Source: CAYLHS01 sp964383535 (lineage in GTDB: Bacteria; Actinomycetota; Acidimicrobiia; Spongiisociales; UBA4744). Taken from it: DNA of 10,378 nucleotides. The stretch spans positions 1 through 10,378 of the forward strand of contig CAYLHS010000073.1 in assembly GCA_964383535.1 (NCBI GenBank), read 5' to 3'. Positions within the stretch are counted from its first letter, which is position 1, and each line of letters opens with the position of its first letter. Of this stretch, positions 1 to 7,067 are shown piece by piece. The notes under the pieces were generated by a model. That model was not told the origin of the DNA. It saw only the letters and a list, made by a program, of their open reading frames with translations, and made no database searches. A program made the translations under genes and the position numbers.

Positions 1-294
1 GTGGGTGTCCAGTGGGCGGCCTTCCTGGTCGTGTCCTTCGTGGCGCTCATCGGCCTCAGAAGGCTGGCACCCGCGGACGAACCGCAACCTTCTGTGGGCG
101 CAAACCGCCTGATCGGTGCGGTCGGGAAGGTCCTCGAGGCGGTCGAGCCGATCCACGACCAGGGTCGCGTCAAGGTCGAAACCGAGGAGTGGCGAGCAAC
201 CGCCGATGTCAGCCGCATCGAGGAAGGCACAACGGTCCAGGTCATCGCAGTCAGAGGAACACGGCTCGTCGTCGAGCCCGTGGAGGAAAGGTAG
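1..294 (+). CDS. NfeD-family membrane protein, C-terminal part (5' end outside window)
   Basis: The reading frame is open from the first base of the window, so the 97 visible residues are probably only the C-terminal part. Complete short NfeD proteins are about 140-150 residues, with two or three membrane helices before a soluble OB-fold domain. Seen here: one hydrophobic segment (residues about 4-20), then a small beta-rich domain (about 32-95) with the pattern GAVGKVLEAV, an EEWRATAD block and a closing VQVIAVRGTRLVVEP. This matches the NfeD C-terminal OB fold. The GTG at base 1 could be read as a start, but it falls where the last membrane helix is expected and has no visible ribosome site. 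NfeD proteins are typically encoded next to SPFH proteins and partner them in membrane microdomains. The stop lies 5 bases before the SPFH start, so the two are almost certainly cotranscribed. The family call is fairly sure; the exact role is not. Confidence 0.82.
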   Translation: MGVQWAAFLVVSFVALIGLRRLAPADEPQPSVGANRLIGAVGKVLEAVEPIHDQGRVKVETEEWRATADVSRIEEGTTVQVIAVRGTRLVVEPVEER

Positions 295-299
295 GCACT

Positions 300-1241
300 A
301 TGCCCCCATCAGTAATCTTGCTCATCGTTATCGCAGCGTTCGCGATCTTCTATGTCGCAAACGCCATCAAGATCGTCACCCAGTACCAGAAGGGTCTGGT
401 CGAACGATTCGGGAAGTACCGGCGTCTCGCCGACCCCGGACTCAACTTCATCATCCCGTTCATCGAGCAGATGCGCAGGGTGGACATGCGTGAGCAGGTC
501 GTCGACGTGCCCCCGCAGGAAGTCATCACCAAGGACAACGTGGTAGTGACAGTGGACGCCGTCGTGTACTACCAGGCGACCGACCCGGTGAAACTCAAGT
601 ACAACGTGGCGAACTTCATCTTGGCCGCCACCAAGCTGGCCCAGACGAACCTTCGTAACGTCGTTGGAGACCTTCAGCTCGATGAGGCATTGACCTCACG
701 AGAGAAGATCAATACCCAGCTTCGCCAGATCCTCGACGACGCCACCGACGTGTGGGGCACGAGGGTGGTCCGGGTAGAGATCCAGCGGATCGAACCGCCA
801 CCGGATGTCACCAGCGCCATGCACCGGCAGATGAAGGCGGAGCGGGAGCGGCGTGCCGTCGTCACCGAGGCGGAAGGCCAGAAGCGCTCGGCCATCCTCC
901 GTGCGGAGGGGGTCAAGCAGGCCCGGGTTCTGGAGGCGGAAGGTCAGGCGGAGGCAATCAAGCGGGTCGCAGACGCCGACAAGTACCAGAAGCTCACCGT
1001 CGCCGAAGGTGAAGGACAGGCCATCGAGCGCGTGTTCCGCGCCATTCACACGGGCGATCCGACCCCCGACCTGATCACGATCCGCTACCTGGATGCGCTC
1101 CAGGGGATCGCAGACGGGAAGGCGACGAAGATCTTCCTGCCGGTCGAAACGAGCGGCATCCTCGGAAGCCTCGGCGCCATCAAGGAGCTGTGGGCAGACC
1201 AGGCGGATCAGCAGCAACAGCCGCCGCAGCCGCCGCAGTAG
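300..1241 (+). CDS. SPFH/band 7 (stomatin/QmcA-like) membrane protein
   Basis: A 313-residue protein with an N-terminal membrane anchor (residues 4-22), then the SPFH domain (about 24-180). The domain opens with a stomatin-like stretch, QKGLVERFGKYRRLADPGLN, and continues through VDMREQVVDVPPQEVITKDN. A charged helical region (about 178-245) carries repeated EAEG/RAEG units typical of the coiled coil by which these proteins oligomerise. The C-terminus is a short Q/P-rich tail (QQQQPPQPPQ). The length fits the family (about 300-320). The start is the ATG at 300, after GGAGGAAAGG at 282-291; the frame is open further upstream but there overlaps the NfeD gene. Family members form large membrane-bound scaffolds linked to membrane organisation and protein quality control. 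Pairing with the NfeD gene directly upstream supports this. The specific substrate or partner protease cannot be told from the sequence. Confidence 0.93.
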   Translation: MPPSVILLIVIAAFAIFYVANAIKIVTQYQKGLVERFGKYRRLADPGLNFIIPFIEQMRRVDMREQVVDVPPQEVITKDNVVVTVDAVVYYQATDPVKLKYNVANFILAATKLAQTNLRNVVGDLQLDEALTSREKINTQLRQILDDATDVWGTRVVRVEIQRIEPPPDVTSAMHRQMKAERERRAVVTEAEGQKRSAILRAEGVKQARVLEAEGQAEAIKRVADADKYQKLTVAEGEGQAIERVFRAIHTGDPTPDLITIRYLDALQGIADGKATKIFLPVETSGILGSLGAIKELWADQADQQQQPPQPPQ

Positions 1242-1252
1242 CTCTGGCAGCG

Positions 1253-1280
1253 AAGGGGTGGCGGGTAACCGTCACCCCTT
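1253..1280. terminator. Hairpin between convergent genes, candidate bidirectional terminator
   Basis: Bases 1253-1264 pair with 1269-1280 to give a 12-bp stem with a single G-U pair (1261/1272) and a GTAA tetraloop of the GNRA type. It begins 11 bases after the SPFH stop, and its right arm contains the TGA stop and last codons of the M20 gene on the opposite strand. No T-run follows on either side, so it is not a textbook intrinsic terminator; T-poor terminators are reported in actinobacteria. Position and symmetry suggest it ends or protects both convergent transcripts. Confidence 0.6.
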
Positions 1281-2414
1281 CAGCTCGTCCCAGCGATTCC
1301 CGACAGCCAGGTCGATGACGGTCCATGCCATGGCGAGCGCGCCGTCCCGAATCGTCTTGTCGCCGCTTGGCGTGATCGTCGCGGCGGCAAACTCGGGCTG
1401 ATGGTTGACGGCGTCGCCGGCATCGATCGCCAGGAAGGGATGGATCGCCGGCACGATGTGGCTGACATTGCCCATATCGGTCGATCCTCCCGTAGGCATG
1501 TCGACACCCCGTGCCATCGTCCTCCCCAAAGCCGCTGCGTTCTTCTTGAAGAGATCGGCCATCACCGCGTTGCTGATCAGGTCCTCATAGGGATGGCTGT
1601 TCTCGCTGGTCGACCACGTGCACCCGGTTGCCAACGCGGCGGCCTCGAAACAGGCCACGACCCTCGCTGCGAGAACCTCGAGGCGCTCCTTGGAGGCTGA
1701 TCGGATGTACCAGGACGACCGGGTGTAGCTGGGGATGATGTTGGGCGCGTCCCCACCGTGAGTGATGATGCCGTGGATCCGATCCGTCGGAAGGATCTGT
1801 TGCCGCAGCGTCGAAATGTTCACGTATGCCTGGACGAACGCGTCCAGCGCATTGATGCCCTTCTCGGGAGCCCCGGCGGCGTGGGAGTCCTTGCCCCGGA
1901 ATTCGAGATCGAGATGGCGCACCGCGAGCACGACCGGGTCGAGGACGTCGTCAGGGCTGGGATGGATCATCATCGATGCAACGGCTCCCTTGAAGGCCCC
2001 CGCGTTGATGAGATCGACCTTCCCGCCCTTCATCTCTTCGGCGGGCGTTCCGAGCACCGTCACCCTGATCCCAAGCTCATCCGCGAGTGGTGCCAGAGCG
2101 AGACCCGCACCCAGCCCGGCGGTGGCAATGATGTCGTGTCCACAGGCGTGTCCTACGCCGGGCAGGGCGTCGTACTCTGCGCAGATCACCACCTCCGGTC
2201 CGCCCTCCCCCGCTCTCGCGACGAATGCCGTGTCGATCCCATAGGCCGGGTACTCGACCTCGAAGCCGTGCTCCGCGAGATAGCCGGCCAGCTTCGCAGA
2301 GGTCTCGTACTCCTGGAACGCTATCTCCGGATGCTCATACATCCAGTGGCTGATCTCTTTCAAATCCTCCTCGACGTTCGAGAAACGCTGCTCTGCCTGC
2401 CGCTTCAAATCCAC
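1272..2414 (-). CDS. M20-family metallo-amidohydrolase (AbgB/PM20D2-like)
   Basis: A 380-residue zinc-dependent amidohydrolase or peptidase of family M20, closest in style to subfamily M20D (aminobenzoyl-glutamate hydrolase subunit B, PM20D2-type dipeptidases). Seen: the metal-site motif GHACGHD (88-94), TPAEE (123-127) supplying the catalytic and ligand glutamates, H151 in MIHPSP, and H338 in NHQPEF near the C-terminus. The insert lid domain (about 165-275) includes FRGKDSHAAG and DAPNIIPSY. There is no signal peptide, so it is cytoplasmic. The start is GTG at 2414, with GGAGG at 2421-2425 six bases upstream; no earlier in-frame start is better placed. Likely substrates are N-acyl amino acids, small dipeptides or aminobenzoyl-glutamate; sequence alone does not decide. 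It could feed on products brought in by the amino-acid transporter on the same strand, but it is separated from that operon by a gene on the other strand. Confidence 0.9.
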   Translation of the reverse strand: MDLKRQAEQRFSNVEEDLKEISHWMYEHPEIAFQEYETSAKLAGYLAEHGFEVEYPAYGIDTAFVARAGEGGPEVVICAEYDALPGVGHACGHDIIATAGLGAGLALAPLADELGIRVTVLGTPAEEMKGGKVDLINAGAFKGAVASMMIHPSPDDVLDPVVLAVRHLDLEFRGKDSHAAGAPEKGINALDAFVQAYVNISTLRQQILPTDRIHGIITHGGDAPNIIPSYTRSSWYIRSASKERLEVLAARVVACFEAAALATGCTWSTSENSHPYEDLISNAVMADLFKKNAAALGRTMARGVDMPTGGSTDMGNVSHIVPAIHPFLAIDAGDAVNHQPEFAAATITPSGDKTIRDGALAMAWTVIDLAVGNRWDELKG

Positions 2415-2471
2415 GGTGCACCTCCACTTCGCGACGCTACCACCGGCCGGAGCCTCGCTACGCTGCGACCT
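2415..2471. promoter_or_regulatory. Divergent promoter region between the M20 gene and the lipoprotein gene
   Basis: This 57-base gap must carry the start signals of both divergent genes. For the M20 gene (-) there is GGAGG at 2421-2425 and a possible -10 TAGCGT (2439 to 2434) that would give a very short leader. For the lipoprotein gene (+) no good ribosome site is seen. A TACGCT hexamer (TAnnnT type) at 2459-2464 lies 7 bases before its GTG, the spacing expected for a leaderless transcript. No convincing -35 box is seen on either side. The hexamer matches are weak, so this is mainly positional inference. Confidence 0.35.
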
Positions 2472-2984
2472 GTGAAACGCTGGCTTGTCGCTCTGCTGAT
2501 GCTGTCAACGGCGTGCGCTTCGACCGCAGAGCCGTCGACATCCACCATCACGCCCACAACCCTCGCCACGACGACCACCAGCACGACGATCGATCTGGTC
2601 GACGCCTGCGACCCTCCATCATTCCTCCCCACCGTCCTGCCCGCCCGCGTCGGTGCCGAACAACCCAACATCCCCAAGGTGCCCTTGGACCAGTTCACGA
2701 CGCAGCCGGGCACGACGATTCACATCTGGTCGGACGACGCGGGCCTGCCGGTGATGGTCGTGGTTCGTGGAGCGCTCCCACCCGTGAAGTGGATCGAGAC
2801 ACCGGAGCACATCACCGTCCGAGGGGTCGACGCAGCGTTTGGGCCGCTGCCTGAGGGTGTCTGGGGGGCGGCTTGGTATGAAGGCCCCGACACGTGCGAT
2901 GAGTACAGCGTCATCTTCTACCCGCCGGTCGACGTCGACGAGGCGCGGGTGGTCGCGGAGAGCATGACAGGTGGGGGTTCATAG
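2472..2984 (+). CDS. Small secreted lipoprotein of unknown function
   Basis: A 170-residue protein I cannot assign to a family. It begins MKRWLVALLMLSTACAS: a short charged N-terminus, a hydrophobic core and a lipobox LSTAC, with C15 as the predicted lipidated cysteine. This points to a lipoprotein anchored on the outer face of the membrane. A Thr/Ser-rich linker follows (residues about 18-40), then a compact domain of about 130 residues with aromatic and acidic residues. C46 and C142 are its only two cysteines and could form a disulfide. The frame is open for more than 700 bases upstream, but that part runs antisense through the M20 gene. The GTG at 2472 is preferred because the signal peptide begins exactly there. 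A Shine-Dalgarno site is not evident, so a leaderless mRNA is possible. It converges on the transporter operon and shows no obvious functional link to its neighbours. Confidence 0.78.
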   Translation: MKRWLVALLMLSTACASTAEPSTSTITPTTLATTTTSTTIDLVDACDPPSFLPTVLPARVGAEQPNIPKVPLDQFTTQPGTTIHIWSDDAGLPVMVVVRGALPPVKWIETPEHITVRGVDAAFGPLPEGVWGAAWYEGPDTCDEYSVIFYPPVDVDEARVVAESMTGGGS

Positions 2985-3025
2985 GGGGCGAGCTCCCGCC
3001 TCGCAGGCCGGCCAAGGCCGCAGTT
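2985..3025. terminator. Convergent intergenic gap with weak GC-rich dyads
   Basis: The lipoprotein gene and the aapP gene converge on this 41-base gap. It holds a 5-bp stem, GCGAG (2988-2992) with CTCGC (3000-3004), and a short dyad CGGCC/GGCCG (3009-3013 and 3016-3020). Neither has a T-run. The gap is a plausible place for transcript ends from both sides, but the structures are modest and could be chance in GC-rich DNA. Confidence 0.3.
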
Positions 3026-3763
3026 CTACAAGATCTGACTCAGGAACAGCTTCGTGCGGTCGTGCTCGGGAGCTTCGAAGAAGTGCTCCGGGGTGCCCTC
3101 CTCGACGATCTGGCCATAGTCGAAGAACATCACTCGATCGGCGACCTCACGAGCGAACCCCATCTCGTGCGTGACGACGATCATCGTCATGCCCGACCGG
3201 GCAAGCTCCTTCATCACGTCGAGCACCTCCTTGATCATCTCCGGGTCGAGGGCCGAGGTGGGCTCGTCGAACAGCATGATCTTCGGGTCCATGGCAAGGG
3301 CACGCGCGATCGCCACTCGTTGCTGCTGGCCACCGGAAAGCTGACCAGGAAACTTCTCCGCCTGTTCGGGGATCCCGACGCGCTCCAGCAACCTCCTCGC
3401 CGTTGCCTCGGCCTCGGTCCGTGTCCGCTTCCGAACCCAGATCTGGGCCAGCGTCAGGTTCTGTATCACGGTGAGATGGGGAAACAGGTTGAACTGCTGG
3501 AACACCATCCCGACTTCGGAGCGGATCTTCTCGATGTTCCGTAGGTCGTTGGTCAGTTCGACGCCGTCCACGGCGATTCTGCCGGCCTGGTGCGTCTCGA
3601 GGTGGTTGATGCACCGGATGAACGTGGACTTGCCGGAGCCCGACGGTCCGATCACGACGACGACTTCCCGCTCCTTGATCGTGGTCGTGATGCCGCGCAG
3701 CACGTGGAAGTCGCCGAACCACTTGTTCAGGTCTTCGACGACGATCATGTCCTTCTCACTCAT
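3026..3763 (-). CDS. aapP: Amino-acid ABC transporter ATP-binding protein (AapP/GlnQ type)
   Basis: A 245-residue ABC ATPase, the usual length for polar amino-acid importers. All motifs are present in order: Walker A GPSGSGKST (39-47), Q-loop FQQFNLFPH (88-96), signature LSGGQQQR (142-149), Walker B IMLFDEP (162-168), D-loop SALD (170-173) and H-loop histidine H199 in VVTHEMGFA. The FNLFPH and THEMGFA forms are typical of the HisP/GlnQ/AapP group. It acts on the cytoplasmic face, powering import through the two permeases encoded just upstream. The ATG at 3763 has GGAGGG (3769-3774) five bases upstream and starts 13 bases after the aapM stop. The frame stays open further upstream, but there it overlaps aapM and lacks such a site. 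As last gene of the operon it meets the convergent lipoprotein gene. The class is very sure; the name aapP rests on the neighbours. Confidence 0.95.
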   Translation of the reverse strand: MSEKDMIVVEDLNKWFGDFHVLRGITTTIKEREVVVVIGPSGSGKSTFIRCINHLETHQAGRIAVDGVELTNDLRNIEKIRSEVGMVFQQFNLFPHLTVIQNLTLAQIWVRKRTRTEAEATARRLLERVGIPEQAEKFPGQLSGGQQQRVAIARALAMDPKIMLFDEPTSALDPEMIKEVLDVMKELARSGMTMIVVTHEMGFAREVADRVMFFDYGQIVEEGTPEHFFEAPEHDRTKLFLSQIL

Positions 3764-3776
3764 CTGCGCCCTCCGC

Positions 3777-5501
3777 TCATCGTTCACCAACTCCCAACTT
3801 CTTCTCGAGTCGCATGCTCGCTCGACTCGTCCCGAACGAGAAGACCCAGTACACGGCCACCGCGAACAGGAGGCTCTCTTGAAGGCTGCCGAGCGACCCG
3901 GTCTGGTTGGGCACGACCTTCTGGGCGATGCGCAGGAACTCGGCCAAACCGACGATAGAGACGAGCGACGTGTCCTTGAACATGGTGATGACCTGGCCAA
4001 CGATGGCAGGAATCACCGCTCGCAGCGCCTGCGGCAACGTGATCAGCACCGTCATCTGTACTGTCGTGAGTCCAAGCGCCTGAGCCGCCTCTCGTTGACC
4101 TTTCGGGATCGATTGAAGTCCGCCCCGAACGTTCTCGGCCAGGTAGGCACCTGCGAACATCGCGATCGCGACGATAACGGCCACGACGATGTCCAGTCCC
4201 ACGTCCGCGGGGAGGAAGCGATTGATGACCAAGGTTCCGAAGAACAGCATGGTGATCATCGGTACACCCCGAATCACCTCGATGTACCCGGTGGACAGCA
4301 GCCGGAAGATCGGCATCGACGAGGTCCTTCCCAGAGCAAGCAGGATGCCCAACGGGAATGCAAGAGCAATACCGGCAATCGCGAGCAGGAACGTCAGGTT
4401 CAGGCCTCCGATGTAGTTGCCCAGGATCGGAATGCCAGTGGCCCCCATCGACACGGCCATGAAGTAGGCGATGAAGAGGTCCGCTGCTATCCACCCCGCG
4501 ACAAGGCCATTGCGGCCACGTGCCGTGCCACCGAACGTCGAGGCAGCCAGCCCGAACACCGTCAGCGCGAGCAGGAGGAATCGGGGCAACATCGCAAGCG
4601 ACGTGAACCAGATGGCGATCGAAGCGATGACCAGCAGCGCCGACACGACCTTCGTGGCCTCCCCCTCGTGCGTCGAACCCGCCCACCACATGTAGGCGGC
4701 GCCGAAGATCGCGAACCCCGCCGCGAACGGGATCACCATGGCCATCACCGGAACGTCTCCGAACGTCGGGCCGCGTTGCACGACGAGATACACCACAGGA
4801 AGCGACAGGAACCACAACGCGACCAAAGAACCCTTGCTGACGCCCGCCGGGACGGCCTTTCTCACGACCAGCCCGATCAGATACGACCCAACGAGGAGCA
4901 CCGCCTGAATCGTGATCGACACCCTCGTCCCATGCTCGATGGGCAAGATCCAGACGACGACGAGCACAGCTACCACTGCACTCAGGAGCAGTCCCATCAG
5001 TGAGATGACTTCTGCGTCTTCGTTCCCGGCCCATAGGAGCTTGGCGAGGCGCGAGGCGAGAAAGAACACGGCGCCGGCGATCGCGATCCCGATGCGCACA
5101 CCGGACGGAATCGAGATGATCGCCGCGACGAACAGCAGGCTCAACCCTACGCCGGAGGAGAAACTCGAGAGTCGTGCCGGCGTCAACCGTCCGCCGGCCC
5201 GCCAGACGGCCAGGCTCAGTCCTGTCAACACCATCACGATGCCTAGCGACAGCCACAACCGCCCCATTGCCGAAACGGGATAGACGTCGCTCATGTATAG
5301 CTTCATGTTGGGCGGGATGACATACCACCTCCTGCCCGAGGCGAAGATGTACGAGAACACACCCCGGACGACGACCACGCCCATCGCGATCGAGATGACC
5401 GTCAGTACCGAGTTGAACGTAGATGAGAACAGGTTCTCTCTGGCCCACCGGGTCCAGCGCCGGATGGCGCCAACATCCTCGGGGAGTGGGGGCGCGATCA
5501 C
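3777..5501 (-). CDS. aapM: Amino-acid ABC transporter permease, AapM-like, with a long membrane insertion
   Basis: A 574-residue integral membrane protein. The C-terminal part (about 366-570) is a standard amino-acid permease domain: LLALGRTSSMPIFRLLS, IEVIRGVPMITMLFFGT, and the EAA loop AENVRGGLQSIPKGQREAA (455-473) that docks onto the ATPase. The N-terminus is also AapM-like: RENLFSSTFNSVLTV (21-35) and the VIPPNMKLYMSDVYP block (61-75). Known AapM proteins are about 380 residues. Here about 250 residues (about 100-350) separate the two conserved parts and contain about nine or ten hydrophobic segments, for example near 83-100, 117-133, 135-150, 166-186, 196-214, 225-241, 251-273, 284-300, 305-321 and 332-350. 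The frame is uninterrupted, so this is not a broken gene. The GTG start at 5501 overlaps the aapQ stop in a GTGA, suggesting translational coupling. The role, forming the inner-membrane channel with AapQ, is well supported; the job of the insertion is unknown. Confidence 0.9.
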   Translation of the reverse strand: MIAPPLPEDVGAIRRWTRWARENLFSSTFNSVLTVISIAMGVVVVRGVFSYIFASGRRWYVIPPNMKLYMSDVYPVSAMGRLWLSLGIVMVLTGLSLAVWRAGGRLTPARLSSFSSGVGLSLLFVAAIISIPSGVRIGIAIAGAVFFLASRLAKLLWAGNEDAEVISLMGLLLSAVVAVLVVVWILPIEHGTRVSITIQAVLLVGSYLIGLVVRKAVPAGVSKGSLVALWFLSLPVVYLVVQRGPTFGDVPVMAMVIPFAAGFAIFGAAYMWWAGSTHEGEATKVVSALLVIASIAIWFTSLAMLPRFLLLALTVFGLAASTFGGTARGRNGLVAGWIAADLFIAYFMAVSMGATGIPILGNYIGGLNLTFLLAIAGIALAFPLGILLALGRTSSMPIFRLLSTGYIEVIRGVPMITMLFFGTLVINRFLPADVGLDIVVAVIVAIAMFAGAYLAENVRGGLQSIPKGQREAAQALGLTTVQMTVLITLPQALRAVIPAIVGQVITMFKDTSLVSIVGLAEFLRIAQKVVPNQTGSLGSLQESLLFAVAVYWVFSFGTSRASMRLEKKLGVGER

Positions 5502-7018
5502 CGTTCCACCAGCTGGACTCGTCGGTTGTACCAGTTGACCAAGACCGAGATGAAGAGGCTCACCACCAGATAGAACCCCATCCAGAAGAGGATGACCTGC
5601 ACGGTGGCACCCGTCTGGTTGAAGATCGTCGTGCCGACCGCGACCAGCTCCGGGAATCCGACAGCGATGCCGAGGGACGTGTTCTTGGCGAGGTTGAGGT
5701 ACTGGTTACCCATCGGTGGAACGATCACCCGGAACGCCTGGGGCAGTACGATCATCCGCAGCACCTGGCCCCGCCGCAGACCGACTGCCAGCCCTGCTTC
5801 CGTCTGGCCCTTGGGAACGGCGAGAATGCCACCCCGAACGATCTCGGCGATGAACCCGGCCGTGTACAGCGTGATGCCGATCCACACGGCGAAAAAACCC
5901 TGCGACATCGTCATGCCGGTCGGCGCGAACTGCGCGAACCTCCCCGCCACCACAACTCCCGGCTTCCCGAACTCGACGATCTGGCCCGTGCGCATCCACT
6001 GGAATTTGGATGCTGCGAACTCGAACAACTTCTGGAGGCCATCGAGAAGACCCCCGGTGATGTCGGGAACGAGGATCAAGACGGCTGCGCCGGCCATGCC
6101 AACCAGTCCAGCGAACGCCAACCGGAAGTAGTCATCATCGGTCAGTTTGGCGAGACCTGCAGGCGTCCTCCGTGAATCCAGGAACCGCTTGATCCACAAA
6201 CCTCCAAGCCCTGCGGACACGACGGCGAGGATGACCTGCGCCAGGATCAAGGGACTGGACCGGAACACCCAAGCAATCGCATCGAAGATCCAGCCGAGAA
6301 AACCGGTGACCGGATGCAGCCACCATCCGGCAACGGCAAACGCCAGCAGTGTCCCGATCGCGAAGAGGAACTCGTGGCCCGCCTCACCGGTCTCCTCCAC
6401 GTGGCGGACCCTTCGACGAAACACCCACCTGGACGCGACGAGGCCCACCACTACGAATGCCGCCCACTGCCAGAACACCTCCCTCGGGAAGAACCACGGT
6501 ATGGAGATGCCTTTGTTGGAGATGTAGAACCAGCCTTCGATGGGCCCGTTACCTTGGGCCTTCAGGTCGGGGAAGAGCGCTGCGATCGCAAACCAGAACA
6601 CGATCTGAACGAGCAGCGGGATGTTGCGCACGATCTCGATGTAGATCACCGACACTTTGGCAACGATCCAGTTGGAGGACAGCCGGGCGATGCCGACGAT
6701 GACCCCGAGCACGGTCGCCGCGATGATGGCGGTGGCAGTCACACGAAGCATGTTCACGATGCCTACCAGGAGCGCCTCGAGACCCGTAGCCGGCAGTGTC
6801 GTGAACCCTTCCGGCACCTGTATCCCGACAGGATTGGTCAGGAAGGCCCAGGAGAACGGCAGCCCTTGAGCCTTCAGGTTGTTGGAAGCGACAGTCACAG
6901 CGGCAATCGCCCCTGCGGCCAGCACCACGACCACAGCGATCTGGCCGGCCCACTTCAGGAACGCCGCGTTGCGCCACAACGGCGGCCTGGCATGCGCTCG
7001 CGATGCCTCTCGATTCAC
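5498..7018 (-). CDS. aapQ: Amino-acid ABC transporter permease, AapQ-like, enlarged
   Basis: A 506-residue membrane protein, against about 400 for typical AapQ. The first half shows a membrane helix (about 24-44), then the start of the permease domain (about 85-148) with IEIVRNIPLLVQIVFWF (127-143) and the YISNKGISIPWFFP block (165-178) typical of AapQ. The second half has MSQGFFAVWIGITLYTAGF and the EAA loop AEIVRGGILAVPKGQTEAG (391-409), followed by LPQAFRVIVPPMGNQYLN (425-442). Between them (about 200-365) the protein is longer than usual and holds extra hydrophobic segments near 217-233, 255-275 and 299-318. The start is GTG at 7018, with a GGGAGGG at 7021-7027 only two bases away. That spacing is short but no better in-frame start is visible. 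It pairs with the AapM-like permease, whose start overlaps its stop by 4 bases. Assignment to the channel of an amino-acid importer is firm. Confidence 0.91.
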   Translation of the reverse strand: MNREASRAHARPPLWRNAAFLKWAGQIAVVVVLAAGAIAAVTVASNNLKAQGLPFSWAFLTNPVGIQVPEGFTTLPATGLEALLVGIVNMLRVTATAIIAATVLGVIVGIARLSSNWIVAKVSVIYIEIVRNIPLLVQIVFWFAIAALFPDLKAQGNGPIEGWFYISNKGISIPWFFPREVFWQWAAFVVVGLVASRWVFRRRVRHVEETGEAGHEFLFAIGTLLAFAVAGWWLHPVTGFLGWIFDAIAWVFRSSPLILAQVILAVVSAGLGGLWIKRFLDSRRTPAGLAKLTDDDYFRLAFAGLVGMAGAAVLILVPDITGGLLDGLQKLFEFAASKFQWMRTGQIVEFGKPGVVVAGRFAQFAPTGMTMSQGFFAVWIGITLYTAGFIAEIVRGGILAVPKGQTEAGLAVGLRRGQVLRMIVLPQAFRVIVPPMGNQYLNLAKNTSLGIAVGFPELVAVGTTIFNQTGATVQVILFWMGFYLVVSLFISVLVNWYNRRVQLVER

Positions 7019-7020
7019 GC

Positions 7021-7059
7021 CCCTCCCAAGGGTGGAGGGGGACGCGGTGCGTCCCCCTC
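7021..7059 (-). promoter_or_regulatory. Intercistronic hairpin pair between aapJ and aapQ
   Basis: On the minus-strand transcript a perfect 11-bp stem (7049-7059 with 7035-7045, loop of 3) follows directly after the aapJ stop. A second possible stem pairs CCCTCC (7039 to 7034) with GGAGGG (7026 to 7021), the latter being the aapQ ribosome site. The two share bases 7035-7039 and cannot form together: the strong first stem leaves the ribosome site free, the second hides it. Such intercistronic stems after binding-protein genes are known to lower downstream expression or protect the upstream mRNA. The pairing is seen directly; the function is inferred. Confidence 0.55.
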
Positions 7060-7067
7060 GTCAGTTG

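Noticed and set aside
12..299. Upstream in-frame extension of the SPFH gene
   Set aside because: It overlaps the NfeD frame, and its Arg/Gly-rich composition looks like out-of-frame translation. The ATG at 300 fits the family start and membrane anchor.
1758..2471. Long upstream in-frame extension of the small lipoprotein gene (would give 408 residues)
   Set aside because: It runs antisense through the well-supported M20 gene, and the signal peptide begins exactly at 2472. The open frame is a GC-rich shadow.
3764..4000. N-terminal extension of the ATPase into aapM
   Set aside because: The extension lies in the aapM coding region out of frame, is Arg/Ser-rich, and the ATG at 3763 has a well-placed ribosome site.
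3471..5003. 510-residue open frame on the + strand
   Set aside because: Antisense to aapP and aapM. It is rich in Arg, His, Asp and Gln with no hydrophobic core or motif, as expected for the opposite strand of a GC-rich membrane-protein gene.
3784..5448. 554-residue open frame on the - strand, other frame within aapM
   Set aside because: Arg/Gly/His-rich shadow. The overlapping AapM frame has clear family motifs and start coupling.
5300..5501. Possibility that aapM is a fusion or frameshifted pair of genes
   Set aside because: The frame is continuous with no stop or abrupt change in composition, and AapM-type blocks are present at both the N- and C-terminal sides of the insertion.
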